The position numbers and the translations under genes were made by a program. From NCBI GenBank assembly GCA_018873245.2, contig JAEMBT020000009.1, forward strand, positions 434,001 to 498,000: a stretch of 64,000 bases of DNA, read 5' to 3'. Under the pieces are notes generated by a model. It had not been told where the DNA came from and did no database searches. It saw only the letters and a program-made list of their open reading frames with translations. The stretch comes from Archegozetes longisetosus. Taxonomy: Eukaryota > Arthropoda > Arachnida > Sarcoptiformes > Trhypochthoniidae. This document shows positions 25,486 to 40,670 of the stretch, piece by piece; the stretch's first letter is position 1, and every line of letters begins with the position of its first letter.

Positions 25486-28400
25486 GATCAAATTTGATGA
25501 TTTACTCTAAAACTATTAGATTATAATCAAAATGAAAATATACAAACTATTTGAATGCTATTTTATATTCGCTATGAAAAAATAATTTTGATAATGGCCT
25601 AAAATGATTATGATTCGCACGATGTATTTGGTCAACTCATGTTCTAATTTTTGTCTCAATTAATAATGAAGTCGACAAAACATTATTGAGAAATAACCTA
25701 AACTAAAGCCGATTGGTTTAATCTGAAAATAATAACTAGAATTAAACAATTGAAACGCTTATACAGCAGTCATCATAAAAAGGCTGACTCAAGCTTTGAG
25801 GGATTGCTTCTTTTGTTTGTTCTTTACTTTGTACCTATATTTCGATTATAATTCCTCCAATGCTCTTATGTTTGTACTAAATTAGCCTATAAGACCGAAA
25901 GCATTAAATCTAAATAATTTTCTTGTTTCTTAAGTTGTTGGTAGTTGTGATGGGTATTGTCTTTTTGTATTGTACTGTACAGTTCAGGTTATTATTAGAG
26001 ATTATTGAGTAATTATTTTCATCGATGTTCTACTGCAGTACTGTTTCAACACTAAGATAAATCAATTTTCATATAATTACAACCAAAAATTGACGTTAAT
26101 CTCTATCTACTTGTTGGAAATCATAATTCGAAAAGGTTTGGGAATAAGAAAAAATTAAACTCAAATAATTACCTACTTATGGATGAATGTATAAACCAAG
26201 TATGAAATTTTAGCTAGAATAGTCTTTATGAATTTTTAAATTCCTGGTTTAATTAAATGAAATATGAATGAAGCAGAATATTTTATGGTAAATAAAGTTT
26301 ATATACTAATTTTGATACAAATACAGTACTTTCAGGAAATAAATATCTGAGCAAATTTTGGAGATATATGAATTTCGTTATCTGTTGTGCACTGATAGCT
26401 TGTGATTAACTGTACTGTTGAATATTTATAGCATTGACTAGTTAAAAATTGATTTTTAGAACAACCTTAGCTATCAATCAGCTCAATTCATAAGCTTCAG
26501 TTAAGCTTCGATGAAGTATAAATTAATAGTTCAAAAAGTAAACTTTCTCTCGCATTATAAATAAAGTTCTCCGTAAAAATACTTAATCAACCCACGAAAT
26601 ATTTTATTATTGTACTATATAAAAGAAAATTAAGACGATTCTCAATAGTTTATCAACTATTGTATATCTAATTAAAGTTGAAAGCAGAAAACTGTCAACT
26701 TTATTTGAATTACAGAGGGTACAGAATTAAATAGAACTTAAGCCGAAAAATTGTCTCTCTGCTTCAGCTATGATTGGATTCTTAACAACTGATCAAAAAG
26801 ATAGTATTCATGAATATTTAGTGGCGTACAGTGGCACAATAAGACATTTGAACGTTATAGATTTAAGTGTATATTTCATTTTGTTTCGACAATAGTTCCA
26901 TGAATTGCACAAATGAATCAATCTGTCTGGTATTACAGCGGCTCTAAAGCCCAATACTATTCCCATTAGAATACGATAACCCTTCAGGCCTTCACTGTAA
27001 ATTCTGTTTTCCCTACTCTATGATTCTTGTTAATCAGGACAGTCCTCAACACATGTCTGGGAATTGATGACAACCAATCACTGAACATGAGTTTCAAAAT
27101 TTTTTTATTCAACTTTCGCTATTTAGCGGAGAAAATAAACATCAATTCATACTCAGAGCTTTTTAGAGCTTCTAAATTAATTTTTTAATCGATGTTAAAC
27201 TAATTCAGGAATCGATCCCAATAAGAAGAATAAATTTTCAAAACCAGAAAATTATAGGTAAAAATTCGTTTATTGCCTTGAGAAATTAAATCAATTTTCT
27301 AAATAATCATTTAATATTCTTTGCACAAAATGTGAGAATTATTTTCATGAATATTCATAAAATTACATCGAACAGCCGTTTTGCGAAATGCTCTCAATTA
27401 GTGATAGTTCGCACAAATTTTCAAAATCACGAAGATTTTAAGCACCAATTAATTGATAATTTTTTTGGAGAAATCTTATTTGAGTAAAATTTTGATGAGT
27501 AAAAATTAGATAAGATGTGAATTTGATGCATTTACTTTCAAGCAAATATGTTTACTACAGTGATCTTTTACTTGCTAATTTCGTTGGATACTTCAAAGAG
27601 AGTATCATAATAGAGCGTATACTTTAAAAGTTGGCAAATTATTTATCATTAAAGGCTTTCTCTCGTGAGAATTGTTGGCATAATTTCTTATTTGAAGTTC
27701 TCACAAGTATTACTAAAGCTATTGCGAGAAAGCTTTAAGACAAACTTTAGAAAACATTTTGCACTCCTATTTAATTGCATACACAGTAAACACTGAGAAT
27801 TTTGGTCGCAATTAGTTTTGTAATTAATAGGAAAGCATTCCTGCTATCCATTTACTTATTTGAGGGCAAATAAGTGGATCTTTTCCTAATTTTGTCTTTT
27901 TTAGAATTAATTAATACAGGACCCACTATTTATTGAAAAGTTAGAGAAAATCTTACTCGCAATGATCATAGAAATTGCAATTGACAATGAGTAAACCAGT
28001 GAAATTTGTGTTCCCTAAGATCACTCTTATGTTCTTTGAATGCATATTTCCTTAACGAAAATTGTGTTATGCAAAGAAAAACTTCAGCAAATACTAGCTT
28101 AATACTAGAAAACTGATCGAAATCTATGATGCCTGGAAATAACCTAAACTTGAATTTGATGTAATAGTAGAGAGTGATTTCGAACTGAAATAATTAGATT
28201 AGATTTAGCCAAAAGTTAGGGATGAGATTTGTTTGCGGAAAGTATATTTTGTCGTTGGGTTAATTTTGCATTTAAAATTCATATCACAAATGAGTCACAT
28301 CTCATGATTTACAGACGAGTTAATTTAAAATTCAAATTCAAACTGAATATTTGAATATATTTTGCCCGATATATTGTTGCAAATTTTTATGGATCTTCTT

Positions 28401-31400
28401 CAACAGAATATTCTGTTCAAATATTCCGTTCTCAATGAATAAAATAAGATAAAAAGTAATTCAATTCAGATGATGAAAATTGATGTAGTTTCAAACCGAA
28501 GACTATATTTATACGAAGATAGGAGAAAATTGAATCATAAAATCAAATCGGCTTATCAAATAAATAGGTTTTCCTGTAAGTCATAGTTAAGACTCATTAC
28601 CATTACTTCTATTAACAGAGTGTATGTGTCTTCAAGTATGTCTGTGTTTGTTGTGAAATACTGTTTGGTCGACACATTCACAAGTCGATGAATTTGTTAA
28701 TTAACCCCACTGTGTGTTGGAAACCCTCTGGTAATAGTTAGTAAATGTTTTAGGAATAAAAGGCTAAGACTGTCAGAATGAAAACCGATGTCTAACTCAT
28801 TATCACCAAAAACACAGAGCGAGTAGTAGAGAGTTAGACATAGATAGAAAGAAGAACTAGAAATAAAATTATCTCTTAGTGATGACTAAATAATTAGATG
28901 TCTTATGAGAGGGAGATTTTCACAAGTTAGTACGTTTTTTGCAATTATTGCTAATTAAGTTATGGTAAATTGATCTCATATCAAATCATAGCTTAATATA
29001 ATTACATAACTATAAATTGATTATGTAAACAAATAATTATATCTTCAGTGGTGATGAGCGTAGAATCCCAATAGAGAAAAAATTAATTTTTTATGTAGAA
29101 TATTCTAGTTTTTACGTCTGTCAACTATAAGATATATAGACTCTATTTTTATCTGATATCTAGGATCTAATTATCTTTAGTCTGACCTGAAAATGACTAT
29201 TGAGTTGCTCTACAGACAGTTCATATGAGATCTACTGCTATAGCATAACCGCTTTCATAAAACTACACTTTTGGATGTAATGCTAACAAATTGCATATAA
29301 AATTTCAGATATGCTATAATTTGAATCGTTGCTATGAATTCAAAGGCGAACCTTTATTAGCTTGCAGTACATGAATGGAAATATTGTGACCATACATCCG
29401 ATAACTATTTTATTTTGATTCTTATCCATAAAAGTTCAAATTCTTATAAGTTTAAATAGCTTTTTATCATTTTCCATAAAGCAGTGAAAGAATATTGAGC
29501 TCGAATTCTATACATAACTTCCTACTATTTTTGAATAGAAATTTTAGCATAAATTTTTGTAAAAAGATCTTTTTATATATTGCATGAATTCTGGAAACAG
29601 ATTTACATAAAATTAATGTATAGAGGATGAAATAGAAAACTTCAGTTTCAGTTAAGTGATTAATTTAAAGTCGAAAAATTAGGTTATTAGGCATCACAAT
29701 ATTATAAGCGTTTTTGGATGCGCTATAAAAAGCGCAAAAAATTGCAAAACATCATTAACTTTTATGAGATCTCTCATTATTCAGCCTTAGATTTAGACAA
29801 AATGCAAATCAGTTTTACTGAACTATACTTTGAAAAGAATAAAAACATTGCTATTAGAAAGAAATGGCTTAATATTTTCGATCTCTATAGTCAGTGAGAT
29901 TTTCATTTGGCGCTAAACTTAATTGACATAAAGACAATTAACTCAAATGTTCAAAAGGAATCATTACTTATGAAAAAACGAATTATCTTCTCATTTATTA
30001 TGTGATAAATTGGTAGAGAATTAAGCTTTTATTGTATTTAAATTGAAAAATTATTAATTTATGCAATAATTGAACCATATTTTCAATCATTACGAGATCT
30101 GTATATAAATTACGAAAACAAAATTAAGAAAAATAACTCTTTTCATACTTAATAATTTGAAGCTAACGGATAATTATGTGGTGAATGTAGACAAATCAGA
30201 TGTTATTCATGTTCACAAATCAAACTATGGTTTAGCTGACAATCAGTATTTCTATAAGTAACACAAAACGATTAAGAAGTATCAAATTTGTTGTTACTGT
30301 TGTTGTTTGGAGTCGTTTTTTACAAGGTTAGCTTTCAAGGGCTAATCAATGACCTGAACCGAAGTGATGTGGAGTTATTTGAGGAATTCTTCTCAACCTG
30401 TGCTTAAACAATGCTCTAATCTGTGAACAGAGCCATAAAAGTCAATTCTCAGTATCATAAACAAAAATACAATGTTTGAGCTGAAAAACAAATTATTAGT
30501 CGAATAAATCAAGATAAAGACTTAACTATATTTTAAAATTGATCCAATTTAGTGACTTTCGATCGAATGATTCGTTTTAACTAAATGTGTCTCAATTAAT
30601 TCGGATCATTGTTTTCGATGTCTATTTTAAATCTGACTCATTAATAAGCAAACAACAAAATGATTACAAGATAAACGCATTAAGAACTCGAGTTTATATT
30701 TCAAATTAATTCGTGTAAACCTATCAAAATTTTAATTTGTTCTATATTCCATTGAACACAACATACATTGAAACTCTGTTTTTGTCGTTTGAAAGTTCAA
30801 TAAAACAAAATGAATGATAAAGAGAGACTATAAATATATTTGTTTCTTATAGATGGTTTTGAACAATATAGATTTAGTTTAATTATAGTGGTTTCGAACT
30901 GGAGAAATAGGATTTCATTTTTATTTTCAGGCATTTTTTCATATATTTGAAAAAAGAATCAATACTTATGGGAAAGTCTCTACAATTTATCTTTTAACTT
31001 ATTTTCACAGATTTTACAATTGACGTAAGATTCTCCTTGTTTTCCAATGAAACCATAAATTGGATTTAAACCAACAAAAAACTAAGAAGAGAAACAAGAG
31101 AATATCACAACATTCTGTGCGTATGACTATTTAGAAAAAGGAAGAAAAGAAAACAGAAAGTAGAAGATTATAAATGAAAGAACAAGTTGTTATGCTGAAA
31201 AAGTTTTCAAAGTAAAATATTTTGATAGAAAGAAAAACATTGGCAAAACAATCAATTTTAAAGGATATTACTTAACATGTTGAGTGAAACACTTAATAAT
31301 AATCGGTTTATTTGTGCAGAATATACCACAGAATTGTATAATACACAACTATAAGTGTTGTTCAGACAGTATGGCGTTGAGCAAAGATCAAATGAAATGA

Positions 31401-31994
31401 AAGTTCAAATATATACGCTATACGTATAAAACGTATACTTTCAATTCACTATTAAAGATACGTGATATGAATTTTCAAGTCAATCATACAATTATTATTA
31501 TTACAGCATATTATATTTGATTCGGTCAACAATTTTCATGCGCTCAGAAATCATATTATTATTATTATTATTTCATACTTTGCAGAAGTAGTAACAGTGC
31601 GACAGAAAATATAAAAATGAAAATTCCTTCTGTTCACTAACGCGTTATATGACATTATTATTTGCTGTTACGGTCATTATTATTATTACAATTATTTTTT
31701 CTTTTAATATAATTAGTGCTGATAAATGAGAATAATTTCTATGTAGGATAATATTATACAAACAAAGTATTAGTGAAGAGTGTGTTATATCAGAGTTAGA
31801 TTAGTTTTAGGAAATTGAACCAAACTAATCTTTTAGAAATTTAATAGGAATTAAAAGCTACAAAACAAATGTTGTATGCATTCATACTCACAGCCACTCA
31901 CAATGTTCAGAACACTTGAAAAACAAATTCAACTTCAATCGAAATATGAATTTTGTATGAGAGCCGTTCAAATAAATTAGATTTGGAGAGAAAA
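25483..31994. other. AT-rich stretch upstream of the LRR-Ig gene
   Basis: It probably holds the 5' UTR and regulatory DNA of the LRR-Ig gene, perhaps with untranslated exons I cannot place. A GC-richer patch with a 69-codon minus-strand open frame lies at 26808-27017. ATT-rich runs lie at 31492-31505 and 31554-31572. Two overlapping mini upstream frames (31946-31960 and 31957-31980) precede the chosen ATG. Confidence 0.45.
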
Positions 31995-32686
31995 ATGTTG
32001 GTCAACCTCAACATCATTGCCATAGTTTTTGGTCACAATAGTAATCATATAAATAAAATTTCATATAACAAATGCAAAATAAGAATATACGCCATAATAT
32101 TAATAATATTATTGATAATTCAGTGCACTATAAGCAGTAGAAGACATCATCGCCGAAGGGATTTAGTGTCGGCATCGCAGACAAAATGCTTAGAGAAGTG
32201 TTCGTGCAAATGGAGAAGCGGCAAAATGACAGTCGAATGTCCATCAGCCAGATTTGTGACCATACCGTCAGGTATTGATAGCGGGACACAAGTGTTGTAC
32301 ATGACCGGCAATGTGATCCAGATATTGAAAGCGAGATCTTTCCAATCGGTGGGATTAACTCATTTGCAACGGATTTATTTGAATCGATGTGGATTAGTCT
32401 CATTAGATGATGAAGCCTTCTATCAAGTGTCAAATTTAATTGAATTAGATTTGAGTAATAATTTTTTAACATCAGTGCCCTCTAAAGCACTAGAATGTTG
32501 TCCAATAATAAGGAAATTGAATTTTGCTCACAATCCTATCCGAGAATTAGTGAATAACACTTTTGCCAAATTTGTACATTTGCAAACTATTGATTTATCT
32601 GATAATAATATTGAGTTTATTGATGTCAACGCGTTTCAGGGATTAAAGAGCTTAAAACAGTTATACCTTAATGGAAATAAACTCAG
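31995..32686 (+). CDS. kek: LRR-Ig gene, coding exon 1: signal sequence, LRRNT and LRRs
   Basis: The start is the first in-frame ATG (31995; context AAAAATG, A at -3) after an in-frame TGA at 31947. Residues 1-230 plus two bases of codon 231 are encoded. The hydrophobic core is IYAIILIILLII (31-42), preceded by about 28 residues, which is long for a signal peptide; cleavage near Ser47-Ser48 is likely, before a basic RRHHRRR stretch. The LRRNT pattern is C-x3-C-x-C-x10-C. Repeats begin at TQVLYMTGN, HLQRIYLNRC, NLIELDLSNN, IIRKLNFAHN, HLQTIDLSDN and SLKQLYLNGN. NNT at 187-189 is a possible N-glycosylation site. The donor is AG|GTTTGT (phase 2), weaker than average; the frame stays open 125 codons past it. 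Confidence 0.93.
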
Positions 32687-33582
32687 GTTTGTCGACAATT
32701 TTTGTCATCAATTTCTTTACAAATTACTTTTATTCCTGATAAAAGAAGCTTTCATCCATGAAAATCTGATTTTCAAATTTATCAGATTAGACAATCATTT
32801 TTTTCGATTCATTCTGAGTTATCTTAATTCAGAACTTATAGAAGAAATGAGAAAAACTTTTAGGTTCTCATCTTCGATGAATTTATTTTTCCCAACTTTT
32901 CGTCGGAACAGTCGCGAAGGAACCGAATATTATTTTATCATTTCAATAATCAGTTGCAGGAATACTAAGAGTCAAAAAATGAAAGTTACAATTTATAATG
33001 TAAGAGAAAAATTAATGAGGTATTCGCTCCTTTGCCTAAAGCTAATACTATTTCAGAATTGAGTTTGTTTCGAGTATAATATTAATAATATTGAGATACG
33101 TTCGTATATCGAGCGGGGAGAAAATTCTTGAAAATAACTATGTTTGGCATTTTCGATTATGTCAAATCAATGGGTTTATAAGATCTTCAAAGTCAAGAAC
33201 CTATTTGTTTAGCTTAAGGAAGAACAAGTTTGACGCAATTTTTATATTTAATGCTAAAATATAGTAAAAAGGTTGTTCATCTAAAAGAAAATTAATATAG
33301 AACAAATCCGAATTCGTGCTGAGCAATGGATTAGAATCGAAAGTAAGGTACGCTTGCTTATGAAATCAGACAAATATTATTTATGGTATGGAATTTGCCG
33401 TAAATAACCCGAGACCTATTTATAACGCCCAAAAATTGATAAATAAATACAAATCATTACTTTGAATCAACGGTTTTCTCCTCTCAGCTCTTTTTGCTTT
33501 CAGTTACTTCTCTTCCGTTCGAACAAATGAGATTTTCTACTATTTTTCTGGTTAGTGCCGAAAGCTATGCTATGAATTAATT

Positions 33583-33634
<52 letters not shown>

Positions 33635-36600
33635 TATGAAACCCAGTCTGTCTTCCATACACTCTATCAGCAAACTCCTGATTTTCCGTCAGCCATCAAA
33701 CAAGAGTCTAAAATATACTTATTTATCGTATAGGAGTAAATGTTATCTATCTATTTATCTGATGATTACATCCGCAATACTTCACTCTATATAAACATAT
33801 ATATGAGTTACTGTCAGTTCAATTAATAAGTAATAAATAATCCCTAATCATGATCACTATAACTCATTTATGATCTATTTTTGATTGCAAGCAAAGTCTT
33901 AGGACTTATAATTCAGATTTTTATTTCAATTTGCTTTTATGTCAAAGTTTTGAACGCAATTTTTTGAAAAGAATTTTTGAACAGAATATTTTGATCAGAA
34001 GTTGATTCACAGCTTTTTAATTTTAAATGATAAATAAAATGCATTTGTTATTTGAGCCATAAATCAAATTTTCATATAGAAGTTAGTTGTTTGACTAGAA
34101 CTACAGTTATTTGTCGTAAGTTTACAAACATCTGTTCTATTATTTCGAAAGCGGTCACATTTTGAATTTTCTATTGTGAAAATAGTCTAGTTTTACTTGA
34201 ATAAAATCTACAATTTTCATAACGTTTTGAATGGTTAAGGCTTTAGGCAATAGAGAAATAGTCGTATACCTGAATGAAAAAAGGAATAATAAGTGATAAA
34301 AAGTTGGAATAACAAGTTTCCTAATAATATGACTGCCGAATATAGCTTTCACAAGCAATACACATAGCTTCGAATAGCTTTTTCGCAATTAGTTTTAATT
34401 GTCCTGAAAAGTGAGTCTCTAATGATTATATATTCATTATATTAAATGGTTCTTCATCTTAATGATAATAACATAACCTATAAATGAATTGAAATATTAT
34501 TTTTCTCGTTTTTTATGAAGACGACTATAACGAGACAAATATATTGTTACCGAAAAATATTTTATTGAATATTTTTATTTCGCTATTCATATACAGTTTC
34601 TCTATATTTTGAATGAGCCTAAATTTAGATTCCTTTCTGGATATTAACCATTCATAATAAAAACCAACAAATAAAGACATAATCAGGTGGCATGTTCAAT
34701 GCATTAGATAGAAATGTCAGACGTACATAACTTGTTGGAAAGTTCTTTCTAATATTTATCTAGTTATTTGTCTGCACATTTTAGACTCAATCAAATCTAA
34801 GTATAGCTAACGTTGAAAGTGAAAACAATTATTTAAACATATTTAAGTAGCTATAAATAGATTGTTTTTCAAATTTTCATTGAAAAATATTTGATAAGTC
34901 AGAAAAGCAAACAACAGTAGAAAGAATAATAAAATGAATGCATAAAATATGGAGAAGTACAATAAGGTAGTGAATAAGTAACAGACTCTGATTACTACAT
35001 GTGAGTAATAGCTTCAGTTTTATTATGAATGGGCTTTGCGTCCAATAACTAGAAAGCAGAGGGAGAAACAATTCGACACTGAGTCGAGCGGATCCACAAC
35101 CGATAGAAAAACATGGATCAAATTTGAAAATAAATAAATAGCTCAATACCTGTGGCAATCATTTCATGTTTATGGGCATGACTCGCATGAGAGCGCGGTT
35201 TTGGGGGCTTTAATAGAAATATGTTTGTTCTATGTTTTTATTTCTATATTTTTGTTTCTATATTTTATTTCTACTTCTTTATGATGTTCAGATTTAATGT
35301 TTTCATACTGAACAATATAATACTTGTGTACTTCTTATTTAAGTGAGAAGTGAGAGAGAAATATATTTAGTAAATAAAATAGTATCCTATAAAATATCAG
35401 CATTATTACTACTATTATCATTATTATTAAGTATAACAAATAGAGCAAAATTCACTATCAGATAGAGAATACAGATCAGAAGCTTTTTTATAGTCTAGTT
35501 ATAGTCTTATATATGAAACTGTATTATATTTATATATATTATAGTTATATGACAAAATAGTACAGAATATTCTCTTGTTTAAGACATTTTTCAGAATGAA
35601 GATGTGACTTCTATTTACAAGTATATCAATTTTATTTAAACTTATCACTTGGATTCCAGTTTCACTATCTTTTAAGTTTATTATATATGGTTTCTAATGT
35701 AAATATAGTGTTCAATGGTTTGGATCAGAACATTCTCAAACTAACAATGACAAGTATTGCATGGAGAAGCATCATATGATTTATTAATTAATGTAATGCT
35801 TTACTGAATGAGGTATTTGTTTAACACTAACACAAATATAGATATAATGTTATTAATAATTAATAAATATACTGTTATTTATTACGGTTAATTTGTGAGA
35901 ATTTATCGCGCATTAAATCTGAAACACCGATGTCTGTTGTAATTTGATCAACTTTTCAAATGTCTTCAATCCACTCATATTAAATTTATTTTACGCGTAA
36001 ATCACATTTGAGTCCATTTTTATTTAACTGAACATAAAAGTTATCTTTTTTATTTCGATTATCTATTTTAGAAGTTTTGCATAAAATTAATTTTATGTAA
36101 AAAGGTGCACATCAATTCAATGTGATTGATCATTGAGTCGTTGCATATGTAATTACTTAATTAACTAAAAAGTTCACTTAATTTAGCTTTGAGCTCATTT
36201 TTTAATTGGTTAACATCTTCAGATTAATTAAATAAATTAAACAGAAAAGCATTGAAAAAGAGAAATTATTTATCAGAAAATCTGGCTTTAATAGGAAATG
36301 CAATTGGATAAGATAGCCAACTAACTGAAAAAGTTGAAAACTAGCTTGATAAAATTTGATAACAGCTATTATTTCATTTACTGCACGTTTACTTTATTAT
36401 CAATGAATCAAAATTTTATCGATGAAATAACAATAAAGTAATTTTTAAAATGATTTCGATATAAATTGAGAAAATTGAAAAAATTGACAAAATTGATGGC
36501 TAAGAAGCACATATCAAATTTCTGAAATTGGCTTTTCTTTATAGTCAAAATATTTTATATATTTTCAGTCATAGACGCATTATTGGAATGACTTTTTTTG

Positions 36601-39600
36601 TTAAATATAGGGTTATCACACTTTATGCGACACTTCAATCATTTCGCTTATTTTGGGCACTTAATCCTCACAATTGACACATACTTTTCTCTCTTCCCTC
36701 AGTTTTTCTGTATTTTTCGTCCTTTTATTCCATTTGAAACATATATAAAGAGAAGAAATAAAGAAGTTTGGAATAGAGAGAAGTACTTGAGATATTTCCA
36801 CTTGAGTTATTGCAGAAAAAAATAGCTCAACTCTATTGAAATAAAGTTAGGGATAAAATAGACCTGCATCACATTTGAATCAAAGGCATAAACCGTTTTA
36901 TTTATTTTAGTTCAACTTATCTATTGATCAAATTGCAATTTATATACTGCATTATAATTGCTAATATGATTCCATTTCTCAACCCAATTCCGACCACTAT
37001 TTCTAATATTCGAATAATTCTGAAGAGTTCAGAAATTTTGTCAAGCTAAATAAGAAATTTTCTATTATTACAAAATAGTTGCAATAAATTAATATCAACA
37101 AGAATTTGACATCAACTAAATCATAAAAGTAACAATAGTTTTGATGTGTTTGTTCACGTGTTAAACTAAATAAACCGTAAATGTTAAATACTTTAATGCT
37201 TGGCATGTAGTCAAACATATGAATACTTGAAAATCTTTTCAAAGAATGCAAACTGTAACTAACTAATAATTTTCCATTTGAGATATAAATTAAGTTTTAG
37301 AGAATAAAAGCCTGTCAGAGTGATACCAAATTTGTTTCTTACAAAAATTACCTTGTTTCTTTTCATCTTGACAAGTTTAATTTCTAACTAGTGCATTTAG
37401 TGTATGAAGCCTCTTTTTGAAGTAATGCATAATAAAAGGCCTATTCACTAAAGCATTTCTTCAAAATGAGACTTCAATATATTTTTAGTAAAGTATGCTC
37501 AACAGTCAAACTATATTGTTTTCATACAATGAACTTCAAAATGTAAATATATCAAACAATATGTGCACCTTCAACGATAAAATTGAATTACTGAACGTCA
37601 AACTCTCGAGTTTAAAGAAAAATATAAAATTAATTAACTAGCTTGAAAATTAGATAGAATTTACGAGTTAGTCCTATATCTCTGATTTAATTACCTATTA
37701 ACTTATAAGTTAGAACTTAAGGCTTCAGAATAAATTCGAATTACTCTTAAATAAATAATTTTTGCTCAATCTAAAATTATTGTTTTTCAAATTAATTATA
37801 TAACTGCAAACATATTCTTAAACCTCTTAAAGTTGTTATAATTTTCTAATTTTATTGTCAGAAGTTGTAAGTCTAAAGCGGTTTAAGAAAAACTGCTAAA
37901 ACTTTACTTTAAAAGCTTATAACTTAGAGCTCTAATACACAAAATAAATATATCTGACTTGAGCTCTCTAGAAAATATTAAATATGGTATTAAAGTGTCT
38001 AGTTTCGAATTAATTTTAAAAAAGATTTTATAAATTGAGTATCAGAATTATGAAAGAAAATGTATTTGTTGGCTTATTTCGTTATATGCTTTTATGCAAT
38101 AGAATATATTTTATGCATTACTTTTTGATAAGAAAACAAAGCCAGTTAAACATGAAGTAGAAAACCCATTAAAGTTTTGATTTCACTTTTCTTTTTAAGC
38201 TTCTTATCGGAAAATTTCAATCATAGGAACTGAAAGTAGATTTGAATTTTTAACTTTTACTAAGCTTGCTTTAGGTTAACATTTTCTATGATGATAAAAT
38301 GTAATAAATATAAAATCGATTACTCAACACTTATCAATTCTTATTAATTGAAATGATTTTGGTTTTATTTAAACTATATTTCGTTACGAATAGTAACTCA
38401 TCAAATCATTTATTTCTTCAATGTGTTACGCAATTGTTGATGAGGTTCAAAAACTTAATCATCATATGTCTTGTTAGATGTGAAGAAACAATTGATCGTT
38501 TACCAGTAAACAAGAAATAATTAGCGAGTTATCAAAGGATAGTTAGGAAAAAAGAAAGAAGGAAAAAATAATTTAGTACTTTACTCCAGTAGTGCATAAG
38601 TAAATAAAGTTGTTTTGAGGTTATGTGCCTAATGCACTGAATATTCCCATTTGTATTCGAAAGAGTGGTCACTTCATCTTCTAGACAAAAATATATTATA
38701 GAAACAATATATATCTTCTATTTGTTGGTAAGGAATATTATAAAGAATAAGGATTAAAACTAATGCTAGTGAACAAGAATCAGATACCGTTAGATTATAA
38801 GCCCTATTTGAAGGCTTCAAACAATGTAGTGAATGGATTTACTCACTTAGCCGTGCTATCATTTTTCAAATATAATGAATGAAACGAACTATTTAATGAA
38901 ATTTTCTGACCTCTAATCTATCATAAATATTTTCATGAATATATTATGGCGAAAGCTAGAATTAAAGCCTTATCTGCATAGAGTGATAAGTATCTGATTC
39001 ATTATCAGCCTTCAAATATTATAATATCGTTAAAATTATGAAAAATTATGAGTAAAACTGAGACAAACTAATCAATAAACTACTATTTATGGATTAAAGC
39101 TTCTTCTAATGTTTCAAAATTCAATTATTCTTCAATTCTATAACTTTAATGAACGTCAAAGGACTTTTCAGAATACATTAATCTATTTAAGAATGAAGAA
39201 TACCGGGCATTAACTTTAGTTTAATATTTTTTCATTTAAGCTTTTACTGAATAAGAATCAGTAATTGTTTTTGTTTTATAGAATCCATTGAAATAGACTT
39301 GAATCTAATTAATAAAATTTTGATTCCCTAAACAGTTATCTATCAGGACATAGTGTTCATTCACTTCCATCACTCTATGAGCTGACACTTCACAATAATC
39401 CGTGGAACTGCTCGTGTAAATTGCGGGATTTACGGGATTGGATGCTCCAGCACAACATACCATTAAGTTATTCACCAAACTGTTCGACACCGGCCAGACT
39501 GTCGGGCCATAACTGGAATTCATTACACTTGGATGAGTTCGCGTGTACGCCCACTATTGTTTCTATCGAAAAACATATCGTTGTATATGAGGGTAAGCGT

Positions 39601-40630
39601 ACTGTAAAGACTAAATTGTGTTAAACTGTGTTCTGTTGCGGATAACTAGTCGATAACATGAGCGAAAAACATATACACTTTTATTATGTTATTAGTATTG
39701 ATGAAAATCAAATAAGAGAATTGGCAAAAATTGCGAGGATCGTTTGTTGGATATGATAAAAGAAAATGAAAATTTTTTACTATAATTTCATTTATTATCG
39801 GTTTATATAATCGGAATTGAGTTTATTTGATTTGTTTGCTAGAATCGCTTTCTCAAAGATAGGCAACTACAAAGAGCTTGTGTATGGCCTGTTTATAAGA
39901 AATTTTGCTTCAAACCTCAAACCTAAACTATTCTTTAAGCTTGCAGTTATTTTTGTCAAATTCACAAACAAGTTAATCATGAAGTAGAATAGGTTGAAAA
40001 CAAATGCACTAAAGCCTACCTCAAAATTATTTGTTGGATCCCTACCTGTCTGACCATCTTAAGTATTCAAATTAGATATGATTAAAAAGAAAATCATAGA
40101 ATCTTGTACATAAGAGTTTCAGATTTGCTACAAATGAAATAAGTTATTCTTTCTACTGCATAGAAAAACATCGGAATTGAATATAATCAGATTCGTTACG
40201 ATTGACCTAAATATGATGAAAGCCGATAATAATTTCGAAATGAAAAAAGTGCTTATAGTATAAAACCTAAGCATAGCTATAAGTACCACTCAATAGGCCT
40301 GAGAAATATTCTTGCCTCTTATATGCCTATATATATATATATATTTCATGCCATATATTCCGTATCTTAAAAGCGTGACTGAAAAGAGAGTTTTCTATGT
40401 CTGAAGTGTTTCTCTATTTTTTCTCTTCTCTCCATCTCCTATATGTGTACCGATTAATGCATTTGACTGCTTACTCGCATGGCTTAACAGTGATGTGAAA
40501 ATTTATCATCAGTAAAAAAAGTGATGAAAAATTAACAGCAATTCATCATTTGCATGAAAATTATTAGAAAAAGTACTTTTGAGCGCTCAGACATACAGTT
40601 TTGAGTCTTTGCCTGTTTTGAAGCACTCTT

Positions 40631-40670
<40 letters not shown>

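Noticed and set aside
30276-30407. 43-codon frame with a hydrophobic start and acidic end (RSDVELFEEFF)
   Set aside because: No Met and no good acceptor; length is expected by chance.
31381-31440. Small inverted repeat TATACGT / ACGTATA
   Set aside because: Seven-base arms in AT-rich DNA are common; no promoter or RNA context.
39305-39523. Minus-strand frame over LRR-Ig exon 2
   Set aside because: Antisense shadow of the real LRRCT exon; the same holds for 32128-32472 under exon 1.
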